This document shows positions 24,186 to 31,454 of a stretch of DNA of 53,901 nucleotides, in pieces. The notes under the pieces were generated by a model. It was not told where the DNA came from and did no database searches. It worked only from the letters and a program-made list of their open reading frames with translations. The first letter of the stretch is position 1. The number at the start of each line of letters is the position of its first letter. The DNA comes from Micromonospora sp. C31 (GTDB lineage: Bacteria; Actinomycetota; Actinomycetes; Mycobacteriales; Micromonosporaceae). The stretch spans positions 1 through 53,901 of the forward strand of contig NZ_JAGPXN010000029.1 in NCBI RefSeq assembly GCF_018070575.1, written 5' to 3'. The position numbers were made by a program, and so were the translations under genes.

Positions 24186-24236
24186 GCCCGCGCCCCGGCG
24201 CCCGCCCGAGTCCCGGGCGGGCGCCGGGGCGCGGGC
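24186..24236 (+). terminator. Very strong hairpin ending the MoxR-VWA operon
   Basis: A perfect 23-bp GC-only stem (24186-24208 with 24214-24236) around the loop AGTCC, directly after the SWIM gene. It is the longest perfect stem in the window. Confidence 0.85.
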
Positions 24237-24260
24237 GAGTCGAGACCGCCGGAACGCCTT

Positions 24261-24285
24261 GCTAATTCGTATTAGCATCTTGACG
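24261..24285 (+). promoter_or_regulatory. Palindromic operator and -35 of the glycosidase-like gene
   Basis: GCTAAT-TCGT-ATTAGC (24261-24276) is an AT-rich inverted repeat, unusual in this GC-rich DNA, immediately upstream of TTGACG (24280-24285), a good -35. The -10 is less clear (near 24303, AGACTC). It looks like a repressor or activator site for the gene at 24452. The regulator is not in the window as far as I can tell. Confidence 0.45.
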
Positions 24286-24451
24286 CCGCTGAGTCGCCGC
24301 GCGCAGACTCATCGACCAACGACCCCGTCCGCGACGAACGTCCACACCGTTCGGCCGCTCCGCGAGGTCGGGTGACACCTTGCTTCGTCACGGCCGGCCC
24401 GCCCTGCCCGCCTGCCCCCGTCCGCTCGCCCCCACGAACGGAGGGAACGCG

Positions 24452-25459
24452 ATGACGCGTACCCCTGAAGGCTCCTTCTCCCGACGAACCCTGCTGCGTG
24501 GTGCGGCGGCCGCCGGTGTCGCGACCGCGACCACCGGCGCCGGCCTTGCCACGACCTCCGCACCGGCGCTCGCCGGACCGGCCGGTTTCCCCACCTACCG
24601 GTACGTGCGCGACGCGTTCGACCGGCCGTTGCGTTACAACCCGACCGGCGAGTTCATCTTCCCGTGCGTGCGTGGGGTCTACGACAAGATCAGCGGCTAT
24701 CTCGGCCGCTACTACCTCTACTACGCGCCGCACGACGCGCCCGGCGGGATCTGTCTCGCCTACGCCGACCGGCTCGAGGGCCCCTACACCGAGTACGCCG
24801 GCAACCCCGTCATCGACCGGGTGCTGCCGACCACGACGGTCAGCCACGTGTCGTCGCCGCACGTGGTGTGGGACGCGCCGACCCGGCAGTTCTATCTGTA
24901 CTTCCACGGCGAGAACCACACGACCCGGGTCGCCCGCTCGAGCGACGGCGTCCACTTCACCAACGAGACGCCCATCCTGTCGACGAACCTGGTGCCCAAC
25001 ACGACCGAGACCTCGTACGCGCGGGTGTTCGAGCACTCGGTGGCCGGCAAGGGAAACCGCTACGTGATGGTGTTCATGGGCGCCCACACGGTCCGGCCGG
25101 GCACCCGGAAGATCTTCTGGGGCTGGTCGCCGAACGGCTGGAGTGGCTGGCAGTTCGCCCCGGACCCGCTGGTGTCACCGTCGGGCGACAGGCTGACCGA
25201 CATCTCCGCGCCGCACCTGTTGAAGCGCAACGGCACCGCGTACGTCGCCTATCACGGCAGCAGCGGCAACATGTATCTGACCGAGGTCGGCAACAACTTC
25301 GACCGCGAGGTCCACCTCGGAGTGTTCCACCGGCCGATCGCGTCGGACAACGGCCGGGTGGCGTCGCCGACGTTCGGCACCGACGGCGGCGTGCACTACA
25401 TGCTCTACGAGGCCGGGCCCCGTCTCGGCGCCAGGATCTGCGTGGCCCGCGCGGTCTAG
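24452..25459 (+). CDS. Secreted beta-propeller glycosidase-like protein (GH43/GH32 superfamily type)
   Basis: 335 aa with a Tat signal (FSRRTLLRGAAAAG, cleavage near SAPALAGPAG). The mature protein reads as a five-bladed propeller: GRYYLYYAPHDAPGGICLAY, VSSPHVVWDAPTRQFYLYFH, TRVARSSDGVHF, ISAPHLLKRNGTAYVAYHG and VHYMLYEAGPRLGARICVAR. Repeated aromatic-strand plus Asp patterns are typical of GH43-like sugar hydrolases. I cannot fix the catalytic acids or the substrate; it may act on plant or microbial polysaccharide outside the cell. ATG 24452 with GGAGGGA upstream is a strong start. It is monocistronic. Confidence 0.75.
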   Translation: MTRTPEGSFSRRTLLRGAAAAGVATATTGAGLATTSAPALAGPAGFPTYRYVRDAFDRPLRYNPTGEFIFPCVRGVYDKISGYLGRYYLYYAPHDAPGGICLAYADRLEGPYTEYAGNPVIDRVLPTTTVSHVSSPHVVWDAPTRQFYLYFHGENHTTRVARSSDGVHFTNETPILSTNLVPNTTETSYARVFEHSVAGKGNRYVMVFMGAHTVRPGTRKIFWGWSPNGWSGWQFAPDPLVSPSGDRLTDISAPHLLKRNGTAYVAYHGSSGNMYLTEVGNNFDREVHLGVFHRPIASDNGRVASPTFGTDGGVHYMLYEAGPRLGARICVARAV

Positions 25460-25544
25460 CGGTGCCGGCCGGGAACGTCGCCTGACGACTGCGCCCAGGT
25501 GTTCTCCGTCGTCGGAAGGTGCTGCAGGGCTGCGGGGTCGAGAC

Positions 25545-25847
25545 TCACGAGGCCAGTCGCTCGCCTGCGGCGCGACCTGGTCTCGCGAGCCCGGCCCCGC
25601 CGTCCGGCTGGTTGATCTCCGACCACACCGCATCGAGGGAGAGGCCGAGGACGTCGGCGATCGCAGCGATGGTCGGAAAGGCGGGGGTGGCTACGCGACC
25701 GGACTCGATCTTCCGAAGAGTCTCCGGCGAGACACCTGCGGCCAGCGCGGTGACGAGCATCGAACGCTCCCCCCTGGCTCGGCGTAGGAGGGCGCCGAGA
25801 CGCTGTCCGCGTTCGACCTCCGCGGGAGTGAGCGGCAACCTGACCAT
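25545..25847 (-). CDS. XRE-family helix-turn-helix regulator
   Basis: 100 aa. The HTH spans residues ~15-70: GQRLGALLRRARGERSMLVT, AAGVSPETLRKIESGRVATP, TIAAIADVLGLSLDAVWSEI. The last 20 residues are a Gly/Arg tail. It is divergent from a methionine aminopeptidase gene across 66 bp containing an inverted and a direct repeat, and a TAGTAT -10 lies 7 nt before its ATG, so it is probably leaderless and autoregulated. Confidence 0.85.
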   Translation of the reverse strand: MVRLPLTPAEVERGQRLGALLRRARGERSMLVTALAAGVSPETLRKIESGRVATPAFPTIAAIADVLGLSLDAVWSEINQPDGGAGLARPGRAAGERLAS

Positions 25848-25854
25848 GGCTCCG

Positions 25855-25885
25855 ATACTAGTACCGGGATAGTATGGCCGGGATA
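25855..25885. promoter_or_regulatory. Overlapping operator and divergent -10 elements (XRE / aminopeptidase)
   Basis: ATACTA (25855-25860) and TAGTAT (25870-25875) form an inverted repeat. Read leftwards the first is TAGTAT, 7 nt before the XRE ATG; read rightwards the second is TAGTAT for the aminopeptidase. CCGGGATA occurs directly repeated at 25864-25871 and 25878-25885. A protein bound here would cover both promoters. Confidence 0.55.
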
Positions 25886-25913
25886 CTTATTGGCCGTACG
25901 AGTAGGGCGCCGC

Positions 25914-26696
25914 ATGATCGAGATCCTGAACCCCACCGACCTGCTGCGAGCGAAGGAAACCGGCGCCCTGGTCGCCGGCATACTTCAGACGCTGAAGAGC
26001 CGCAGCGCGGTCGGCACGAACCTCCTGGACATCGACCGGTGGGCCCAGACCATGATCACCGAGGCCGGGGCGCAGTCCTGCTACGTCGACTACGAGCCGT
26101 CCTTCGGACGCGGGCCGTTCGGCCACTACATCTGCACGTCGGTCAACGACGCCGTGCTCCACGGGCTGCCGCACGACTACCCCCTCGCCAACGGCGACCT
26201 GCTCACCCTCGACCTCGCTGTCGCCAAGGGCGGAGTCGTCGCCGACTCCGCCATCAGCTTCATCGTGGGCGACAGCAAGTCCCCGGAGAGCGCTGCGATG
26301 ATCGACGCGACCGAGCGCGCCCTGAGCGCAGGGATAGCCGCGGCCCGTCCCGGAGCCCACGTAGGTGACATCTCCCATGCCATCGGCTCGGTCCTCAGCG
26401 AAGCGGGATACCCGATAAACACCGAGTTCGGTGGTCACGGCGTCGGATCGACGATGCACCAGGACCCGCACATCTCCAACACCGGTCGGCCCGGCCGGGG
26501 ATACCGGCTGCGTCCCGGGCTGCTGCTGGCACTGGAACCATGGGTCATGGCGGACACCGCCCAACTCGTCACCGACGCCGACGGCTGGACGCTCCGAAGC
26601 GCGACCGGCTGCCGGACGGCACACAGCGAGCACACGATCGCCATCACCGACGACGGAGCCGAGATCCTCACCCTGCCGAAGCAGCCGCAACCATGA
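25914..26696 (+). CDS. map: Methionine aminopeptidase, type I (probable accessory copy)
   Basis: 260 aa, M24 fold. It removes the initiator Met from new proteins. All metal ligands are seen: Asp100 (TLDLAV), Asp111 (VADSAISF), His175 (GGHGVGSTMH), Glu208 (ALEPWVM) and Glu239 (HSEHTIAI), plus His83 in DAVLHGLP and His182. No N-terminal zinc-finger extension is present. ATG 25914 has a weak AGGG; a TTG at 25890 is also in frame. Housekeeping map genes sit near secY/adk, whereas this one stands opposite an XRE regulator, so it is likely an extra, regulated copy, perhaps for resistance or stress (inference). Confidence 0.85.
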   Translation: MIEILNPTDLLRAKETGALVAGILQTLKSRSAVGTNLLDIDRWAQTMITEAGAQSCYVDYEPSFGRGPFGHYICTSVNDAVLHGLPHDYPLANGDLLTLDLAVAKGGVVADSAISFIVGDSKSPESAAMIDATERALSAGIAAARPGAHVGDISHAIGSVLSEAGYPINTEFGGHGVGSTMHQDPHISNTGRPGRGYRLRPGLLLALEPWVMADTAQLVTDADGWTLRSATGCRTAHSEHTIAITDDGAEILTLPKQPQP

Positions 26697-26827
26697 GGTG
26701 ACAGCCGTCCGCGTTCCCCGCCCCCGACGGATCACCGCCCGCCGGCGCCGTTTCGCCAGCAGCACGGCGCGCGTGACGAGACCGGCGGACGAGACACCCG
26801 GTCGGTGCGCGGGGCCGTCTCCACCGC

Positions 26828-26908
26828 CGTAACGATGCGGACCGCCTGGTCCTGCGCAGGCACGACCCGGTCGTGCGGCGGCAGGTCGAGTTCGGCGAGG
26901 TCCGCTGA
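26828..26908 (+). pseudogene. rpmG: Fragment of ribosomal protein L33 gene (C-terminal 26 codons)
   Basis: The frame reads RNDADRLVLRRHDPVVRRQ then VEFGEVR and TGA. This matches the conserved C-terminal half of bacterial L33 (RRNDPDRLVLRKYDPV...RHVEFREER) nearly residue for residue. The N-terminal half with the KLRSTAGTGYTYVTRKN-type segment is not present in any frame upstream. So only the 3' half of a gene remains; 26697-26827 is otherwise empty. The lack of Cys pairs fits the zinc-independent type. Confidence 0.65.
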
Positions 26909-26917
26909 CGGCGCCGC

Positions 26918-27631
26918 TCAGCCGCCCGGGCCTGCCGGCGCGGCCCCGTTGTCGACGAGATCGAAGGCCAGGCCCTCGCCGGCGTCGCCCTCGCCCACCC
27001 GTTGGGCGACGAGTCCCTGCCGGTCCGTCGCGCGCAGGTAGACCCTGCCCTCGCCGCTGATGGTGTAGGTCGGGCGGCCCTCGCTCTTCTCCCGCGTCTT
27101 CTCGATGGCGAACAGCTGGCCGGCCCGGCCGGCGTCGCAGGCGGTGGCGACGACGGTCGCCGGGGAGCTGCCGTTGTCACGTAGGCCCATGCAGTCGGGT
27201 TCGCCGCCGCCGTGGGCCTGCGCGGTCCGGATCTGGTAGCGGTTGTCCCTGGCGGGCAGCAACACGAACAGGCTCTTGTCCGTGTCGCCGTCGGTCAGGT
27301 TCAGTCGGCCCTTGGCGTCGACCGCCAGGATCGACTCGAACGAACCGATCGGCCGCAGGACGACCTGCCGTTCGCCCCGCATGATCGGGTCTGCGTCGCC
27401 GGCCGCCCCCGGGCTGGCCGGCGGCGACTCGGTCGTCGGCTTCGAGCCGGTCGGCGAGGGCGTGTCGACGGTCCCGCTGGCGGGTGCCGACGGCACCGGC
27501 GAGGCGGTGGGCTCCCCGGCCGTGGGAGCCGCCGTGGTGCAGGCCGGCATGGACGCGGCGACACCAACGGCCAGCGCGACCGCGACGGCGGCACGGGGGA
27601 CAGCCGTGGCGCCCGACGACAGGTTCAGCAT
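26918..27631 (-). CDS. Putative lipoprotein, unknown function
   Basis: 237 aa. A signal-like N-terminus (VPRAAVAVALAVGVAASMPAC) ends in a near-lipobox MPAC at residue ~31, followed by a long Pro/Ser/Thr linker (AGEPTASPVPSAPASG). The C-terminal ~150 residues look all-beta (RQVVLRPIGSFESILAVDAK, QLFAIEKTREKSEGRPTYTI), possibly a trefoil-like sugar-binding fold, though QxW motifs are lacking. ATG 27631 has AAGGAG 6 nt upstream; the TTG two codons earlier is less likely. No partner gene is evident. Confidence 0.7.
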   Translation of the reverse strand: MLNLSSGATAVPRAAVAVALAVGVAASMPACTTAAPTAGEPTASPVPSAPASGTVDTPSPTGSKPTTESPPASPGAAGDADPIMRGERQVVLRPIGSFESILAVDAKGRLNLTDGDTDKSLFVLLPARDNRYQIRTAQAHGGGEPDCMGLRDNGSSPATVVATACDAGRAGQLFAIEKTREKSEGRPTYTISGEGRVYLRATDRQGLVAQRVGEGDAGEGLAFDLVDNGAAPAGPGG

Positions 27632-27736
27632 GGCCAACTCCTTAAGTGGATCTTCACGAGCCTAGTCCGTCGCCGCTCTGCGCGCAGCGGACGATGGACC
27701 TCACGGCCGGGCACCGCCGTCTTCCGGGCCGAACCG

Positions 27737-27889
27737 GTGCCCCTGGTCATCGAGTGGAAGATCACCGGCGCGGCCGGCAGCACGGAGACACACACCTACG
27801 CGCTCTACACGGTCGGCGGCGGCCCCGTGCGTTCCACGACCGTCACCGCCTCGGCCAAGGTGCTCGACAAGGGCCTCGGCACCGAGTGA
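27737..27889 (+). pseudogene. Probable 3' stub upstream of the DUF3558 gene
   Basis: 50 codons from GTG 27737: VPLVIEWKITGAAGSTETHT then YALYTVGGGPVRSTTV and SAKVLDKGLGTE. The sequence is protein-like and ends 31 bp before the next gene, but there is no ribosome site or plausible N-terminus; the frame is open further upstream without a good start. Best read as the tail of a deleted secreted-protein gene. A genuine 50-aa gene cannot be excluded. Confidence 0.35.
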
Positions 27890-27920
27890 TCCGGATCCCG
27901 TACCCCTGCGAGGAGATCTC

Positions 27921-28505
27921 GTGAAGCACCGTCTCGTCACCCTGGCCGCCCTCGTCGCCGTCTGCCTCACCACCGGCTGCGACCTCATCGAGTCCACCAC
28001 CGCCGAGGGGCCACCGACCGCGGGCGCCACGATCGCGCCGACCGCCGGGGCCTCCGCCGCGACGCCGAGCGCGACTGACGCCGCCGCCGCGACGCCGAGC
28101 GCGACCGGGGGCGGCAGCTCGGGGTTGGTGAAGGACTCCGGCGACATCCCCGACCCGTGCACCCTGCTCACCGGGGCCGAGGTGGTCGAGTTGACCGGCC
28201 GCACCGTCATCCGCAGGGACGAGGACGGCGGCGATGCCGGCGACGTCACCCGCTTCTGCCAGTGGCAGCAGGCCAGCGGTCAGCTCGCGGTATGCCTGAG
28301 CCGCACCACCGCCGTCGAGTTCGGGGTCACCGTCGCGGCTGCCAAGCCGGTGGACGGCGTCGGCGAGGAGGCGCACTGGCACTCCGGGCACCTCTACTTC
28401 CTGCACGGCACGGTGCAGATCGACGTCTACTCCCGCGGCGGTTCCGACGCGCAGAACCTGGCCGACGCCAGGCAGGTCGCCCAGGTGCTCGTCACACGCG
28501 TCTGA
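27921..28505 (+). CDS. DUF3558-like lipoprotein
   Basis: 194 aa. Signal peptide HRLVTLAALVAVCLTTGC with lipobox TTGC, then a Thr/Ala linker containing a 22-bp direct repeat (28054-28075 and 28084-28105, encoding AATPSAT). The domain starts DIPDPCTLLTGAEVVELTG and has FCQWQQASGQLAVCLS, the two-cysteine pattern of actinobacterial DUF3558 surface lipoproteins. The function of the family is unknown. GTG 27921 with GAGGAGA 4 nt upstream. Confidence 0.78.
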   Translation: MKHRLVTLAALVAVCLTTGCDLIESTTAEGPPTAGATIAPTAGASAATPSATDAAAATPSATGGGSSGLVKDSGDIPDPCTLLTGAEVVELTGRTVIRRDEDGGDAGDVTRFCQWQQASGQLAVCLSRTTAVEFGVTVAAAKPVDGVGEEAHWHSGHLYFLHGTVQIDVYSRGGSDAQNLADARQVAQVLVTRV

Positions 28506-28592
28506 CCGGCGTCACCGGCTCGTGCCTTCGATACCGCGCCGGACGAGACCGCGGATGCCGGGCTCCGTCCGACGCGGCGTGCCGGTCGACGG

Positions 28593-28685
28593 TCACCGCG
28601 TCCAGCGGTACCCGCGGAGGTCGTACTGGTAGCGGCCGTCGGCGTCGGGGCCCGGCCGGCCGGTGGCGGGGTCGACGCGCAGCAC
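28593..28685 (-). CDS. Small open frame downstream of qcrA, unassigned
   Basis: 30 codons from GTG 28685 (GGAGGGG just upstream, spacing 3): VLRVDPATGRPGPDADG then RYQYDLRGYRWTR. The same frame is open back to the qcrA stop. It could be a small gene, a read-through extension or the tail of a deleted gene; the composition is protein-like but I recognise nothing. Nothing else is seen in 28506-28760. Confidence 0.25.
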   Translation of the reverse strand: MLRVDPATGRPGPDADGRYQYDLRGYRWTR

Positions 28686-28760
28686 GTACCCCTCCGAGCG
28701 GTGCGACGAGTCGGCCCTCGTGGTGGAAGGCGCTGCCGTCTCGGTGGGCGGCGACGCGTG

Positions 28761-29849
28761 TCAGGGGCGTTCCCAGAAGTCGGGGCCGACGAGATCCTGG
28801 TAGTCGGAGGTGGCGACGAAGAAGCCCTCGTCGTCGACCTCGATGGGCAGCTGGGGAAGGGGCCGGCTGGCGGGGCCGAAGATGGGTTTGGCGTTGTCGG
28901 TGATGAGGAACTGCGACTGGTGGCAGGGGCAGAGCAGCCGGTTGGTCTGCTGTTCGTAGAGGCTGGCGGGGCAGCCGGCGTGGGTGCAGATCTTGGAGTA
29001 GGCGATGTAGTTGCCCCACATCCAGTCCTGCTTGCCGGCCTCTTCGTTGTTCTCACGCGCCTGCCGGGCGTCCTCGGCCCGCAGGTGGATGAGCAGGGTG
29101 ACGGAGTCGGCGTACTGGTTGCTGACGCCGTGCGGGATGCCGGGGAAGACGGTGACCTGCCCGCCGGGCAGCAGGTCGGCGGGGCGTACGGGCCGGCCGT
29201 CCTCGCGGACCATCCGCACGCGGGTGACGGCGCCCTGGTCGTCGGCGGGGGCGAAGCCGGTGCGGAACAGTTGGTTGTCCGCGTGGGGGTCGGTGATGAG
29301 ACCGCCGACCAGGGGCGCGGCGGCGACCGCGCCGAGGGGAACGAGGCCCGCGAGCAGGGAGACACCCAGCAGGGGACGGCGTTTGACCCCGAGTTCGTCG
29401 GCCATGTGGAGCATGGTCTGCCCGGTGACGGCCCGGTCGTCGGGGGAGACCGCACCCTCGTGGCGGTCCTGGATCGACACCTCCTTGGGCAGCAGCTTCT
29501 TGCCCCACACGAGGACGCCGAACCCGATGCCCAGCAGGGCGATGCCCATCGTCGTCCCGAGCAGCGGGGTGTAGTACTCCTCGATCTCGCCGAGGAGCTG
29601 GTAGCGCCACGGCCACCAGATGAACACCACCAGGAACGCGGTGCTGGCGAGCCCCGCGACCAGGAAGAACGCCGCGATGGTGCGGACCAGCCGTCGTTCG
29701 CCCTTGGAGCCGGCGGCGACCTGGGGCTCGTAGTGCACGATCTCGATGTCGTCACGCCGCGCACCCTCGCGGGTCACCTCGAAGCGGGACATCGCCCGAT
29801 CGGTGACGTCGACCGGTCTGCCGCTCCGCCGGCCGGTGTGTCCGGTCAC
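28761..29849 (-). CDS. qcrA: Cytochrome bc1 complex Rieske iron-sulfur subunit (QcrA)
   Basis: 362 aa. Three N-terminal membrane helices (TIAAFFLVAGLASTAFLVVF, GTTMGIALLGIGFGVLVWG, a third near PLLGVSLLAGLVPLGAVAA) are the actinobacterial form. The C-terminal Rieske domain has both cluster motifs, CTHAGC and CPCHQSQF, so the [2Fe-2S] centre should form. It moves electrons from menaquinol to QcrC in the bc1-aa3 supercomplex. GTG 29849 overlaps the qcrC stop (GTGA). qcrB, which normally follows, is absent. Confidence 0.92.
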   Translation of the reverse strand: MTGHTGRRSGRPVDVTDRAMSRFEVTREGARRDDIEIVHYEPQVAAGSKGERRLVRTIAAFFLVAGLASTAFLVVFIWWPWRYQLLGEIEEYYTPLLGTTMGIALLGIGFGVLVWGKKLLPKEVSIQDRHEGAVSPDDRAVTGQTMLHMADELGVKRRPLLGVSLLAGLVPLGAVAAAPLVGGLITDPHADNQLFRTGFAPADDQGAVTRVRMVREDGRPVRPADLLPGGQVTVFPGIPHGVSNQYADSVTLLIHLRAEDARQARENNEEAGKQDWMWGNYIAYSKICTHAGCPASLYEQQTNRLLCPCHQSQFLITDNAKPIFGPASRPLPQLPIEVDDEGFFVATSDYQDLVGPDFWERP

Positions 29850-30670
29850 GACTTGCCCGCGATCCAGATGCTGGCGAACACCAGCGCGACGATCCCGACC
29901 AGGAAGATCGCCAAGCCTTCGGTGGACGGGCCGTAGCGGCCGAGGTTGAACCCGCCGGGATCGTTGTCGGTCTGGACGACCTGCTGGATGTAGGCGATGA
30001 GGTCGGCCTTCTGCTCGGGCGTCAGGGTGCTGTCGCCGAAGACCGGCATGTTCTGCGGGCCGCTGAGCATGGCGGCGTAGATGATCCGGTCGCTGGCGGG
30101 GTAGAGGCTGGGGGCGTACTTGCCCGAGGAGAGCGCCCCGCCACCGCCGCCGAAGGCGTGGCACTGCGAGCAGTTGACCCGGAACAACTCGCCGCCGCGG
30201 GCGAGGTTGGCGTCGTCGACCAGGGCGTCGATGTCATCCGGTACCACGGGTCCCACGCCGAGGGAGTCGATGTACGCGGCGAGTTGACGTACCTGCTCGT
30301 CGGTGTACAGCGGGGGCTTGCGCTGTGCCTGGGCCTCCTGGCGGGCCAGCGGCATCCGGCCGCTGCCGACCTGGAACTCCACCGCGGCGCCACCGACGTT
30401 GATCAGGCTGGGTCCGCGTCCCTCGACGCCTCCGGCGCTGCGGCCGTGACAGGTGATGCAGCCGACCTCGAACAACGCCTCGCCCTCGGCCGCGGCCGCG
30501 CTCGACCGTGGTTCCTCCTGGGCCGCGGCGGTGGGCGCGAACAGCACGTAGGCGCCACCGGCCAGGAGCAGCGCGGCGACCATCCGCCCGACGCCGGCGG
30601 CTCTTCGTCGGGCTCGGCTGAGGCGGGCAGGTCCTCCGGGCCGGGTGCGTCCGGGGTGCGGGTCGTGCAT
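29846..30670 (-). CDS. qcrC: Cytochrome bc1 complex diheme cytochrome c subunit (QcrC)
   Basis: 274 aa. An N-terminal anchor/signal (RMVAALLLAGGAYVLFAP) is followed by two cytochrome c domains with heme motifs CITCH and CSQCH, axial Met candidates (SGRMPLAR, GPQNMPVFG) and a C-terminal helix (GLAIFLVGIVALVFASIWIA). It passes electrons from the Rieske protein to oxidase. ATG 30670 with GAGGA upstream. ctaE, normally directly upstream, is absent; a divergent DUF421 gene is there instead. Confidence 0.92.
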   Translation of the reverse strand: MHDPHPGRTRPGGPARLSRARRRAAGVGRMVAALLLAGGAYVLFAPTAAAQEEPRSSAAAAEGEALFEVGCITCHGRSAGGVEGRGPSLINVGGAAVEFQVGSGRMPLARQEAQAQRKPPLYTDEQVRQLAAYIDSLGVGPVVPDDIDALVDDANLARGGELFRVNCSQCHAFGGGGGALSSGKYAPSLYPASDRIIYAAMLSGPQNMPVFGDSTLTPEQKADLIAYIQQVVQTDNDPGGFNLGRYGPSTEGLAIFLVGIVALVFASIWIAGKS

Positions 30671-30884
30671 GGCGTCCTCTGTTCTTCGGGGCAGTCCGAA
30701 AGACGGCTTATGTGCAGGTTAAAGGTATACGTCCTTGCGGTCGCGGTGCCGCGTTTCGTCGCCCCTGCCCGGTGCCGCTGGCCACCGACGCCGTCGGCAC
30801 CCTGCCGCGTACCCCTCCCGACTTCGTGCGCGCGAGGACGCACGTCGGCGCGTGCGAGGCGGGCATCGCGGGTACGGCGGTGAG

Positions 30885-31400
30885 ATGGTGCTGAAGAACC
30901 CCGCCGACCTGCTGCGGTTACTCGTGGTCGCGATGATCGTCTATCCGACGTTGGTGTTCATCCTGCGACTGTCCGGCAAGCGGACCCTGTCCAAGCTCAA
31001 CGCGTTCGATCTCGTGGTCACCGTGGCGTTGGGTTCCACCCTGGCCACGATCCTCCTGTCGCGCGACGTCTCCCTGGTGGAGGGCATCCTGGCGTTGGCG
31101 TTGCTGGTGGCGTTGCAGTACGTGGTCGCGCTGCTCGGCGTGCGCTGGCCGCCGTCACAGCGGCTGATCAAGGCACGACCGACCATGCTGTTGTGCGACG
31201 GGCAGCTGCGCCACGCCGCGATGCGCAGCGCCCGGGTCGCGGAGAGCGAGATCCGGCAGGCCGCTCGCAGCCAGGGCACGGGTGATCTCCACGGCCTCGC
31301 GGCGGTGGTGCTGGAGACCGATGGCAGCATGAGCGTCGTCACGCGGTCACAGCTGGGCGACGGCAGCAGTCTCGCCGACGTCGTCGACCACGAGGGGTAA
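30885..31400 (+). CDS. DUF421 (YetF-like) membrane protein
   Basis: 171 aa. Three N-terminal helices (LLRLLVVAMIVYPTLVFILR, LVVTVALGSTLATILL, EGILALALLVALQYVVALLG) with the family motif RLSGKRTLSKLNAFDLVVTV, and a C-terminal cytoplasmic domain (RPTMLLCDGQLRHAAM, AAVVLETDGSMSVV). The family is widespread and poorly understood. ATG 30885 has only a weak GGTGAG site. It is convergent with the P450 gene; 31401-31454 shows nothing. Confidence 0.82.
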   Translation: MVLKNPADLLRLLVVAMIVYPTLVFILRLSGKRTLSKLNAFDLVVTVALGSTLATILLSRDVSLVEGILALALLVALQYVVALLGVRWPPSQRLIKARPTMLLCDGQLRHAAMRSARVAESEIRQAARSQGTGDLHGLAAVVLETDGSMSVVTRSQLGDGSSLADVVDHEG

Positions 31401-31454
31401 CGCGCAGGACCGGTTGGTGGCGAGCCGGATCAGGGCAACGGCGGGGCCGGGGGC

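Noticed and set aside
24186..24236. Long GC hairpin as a phage or plasmid attachment site
   Set aside because: No integrase, tRNA or direct repeat nearby; its place directly after the operon end fits a terminator.
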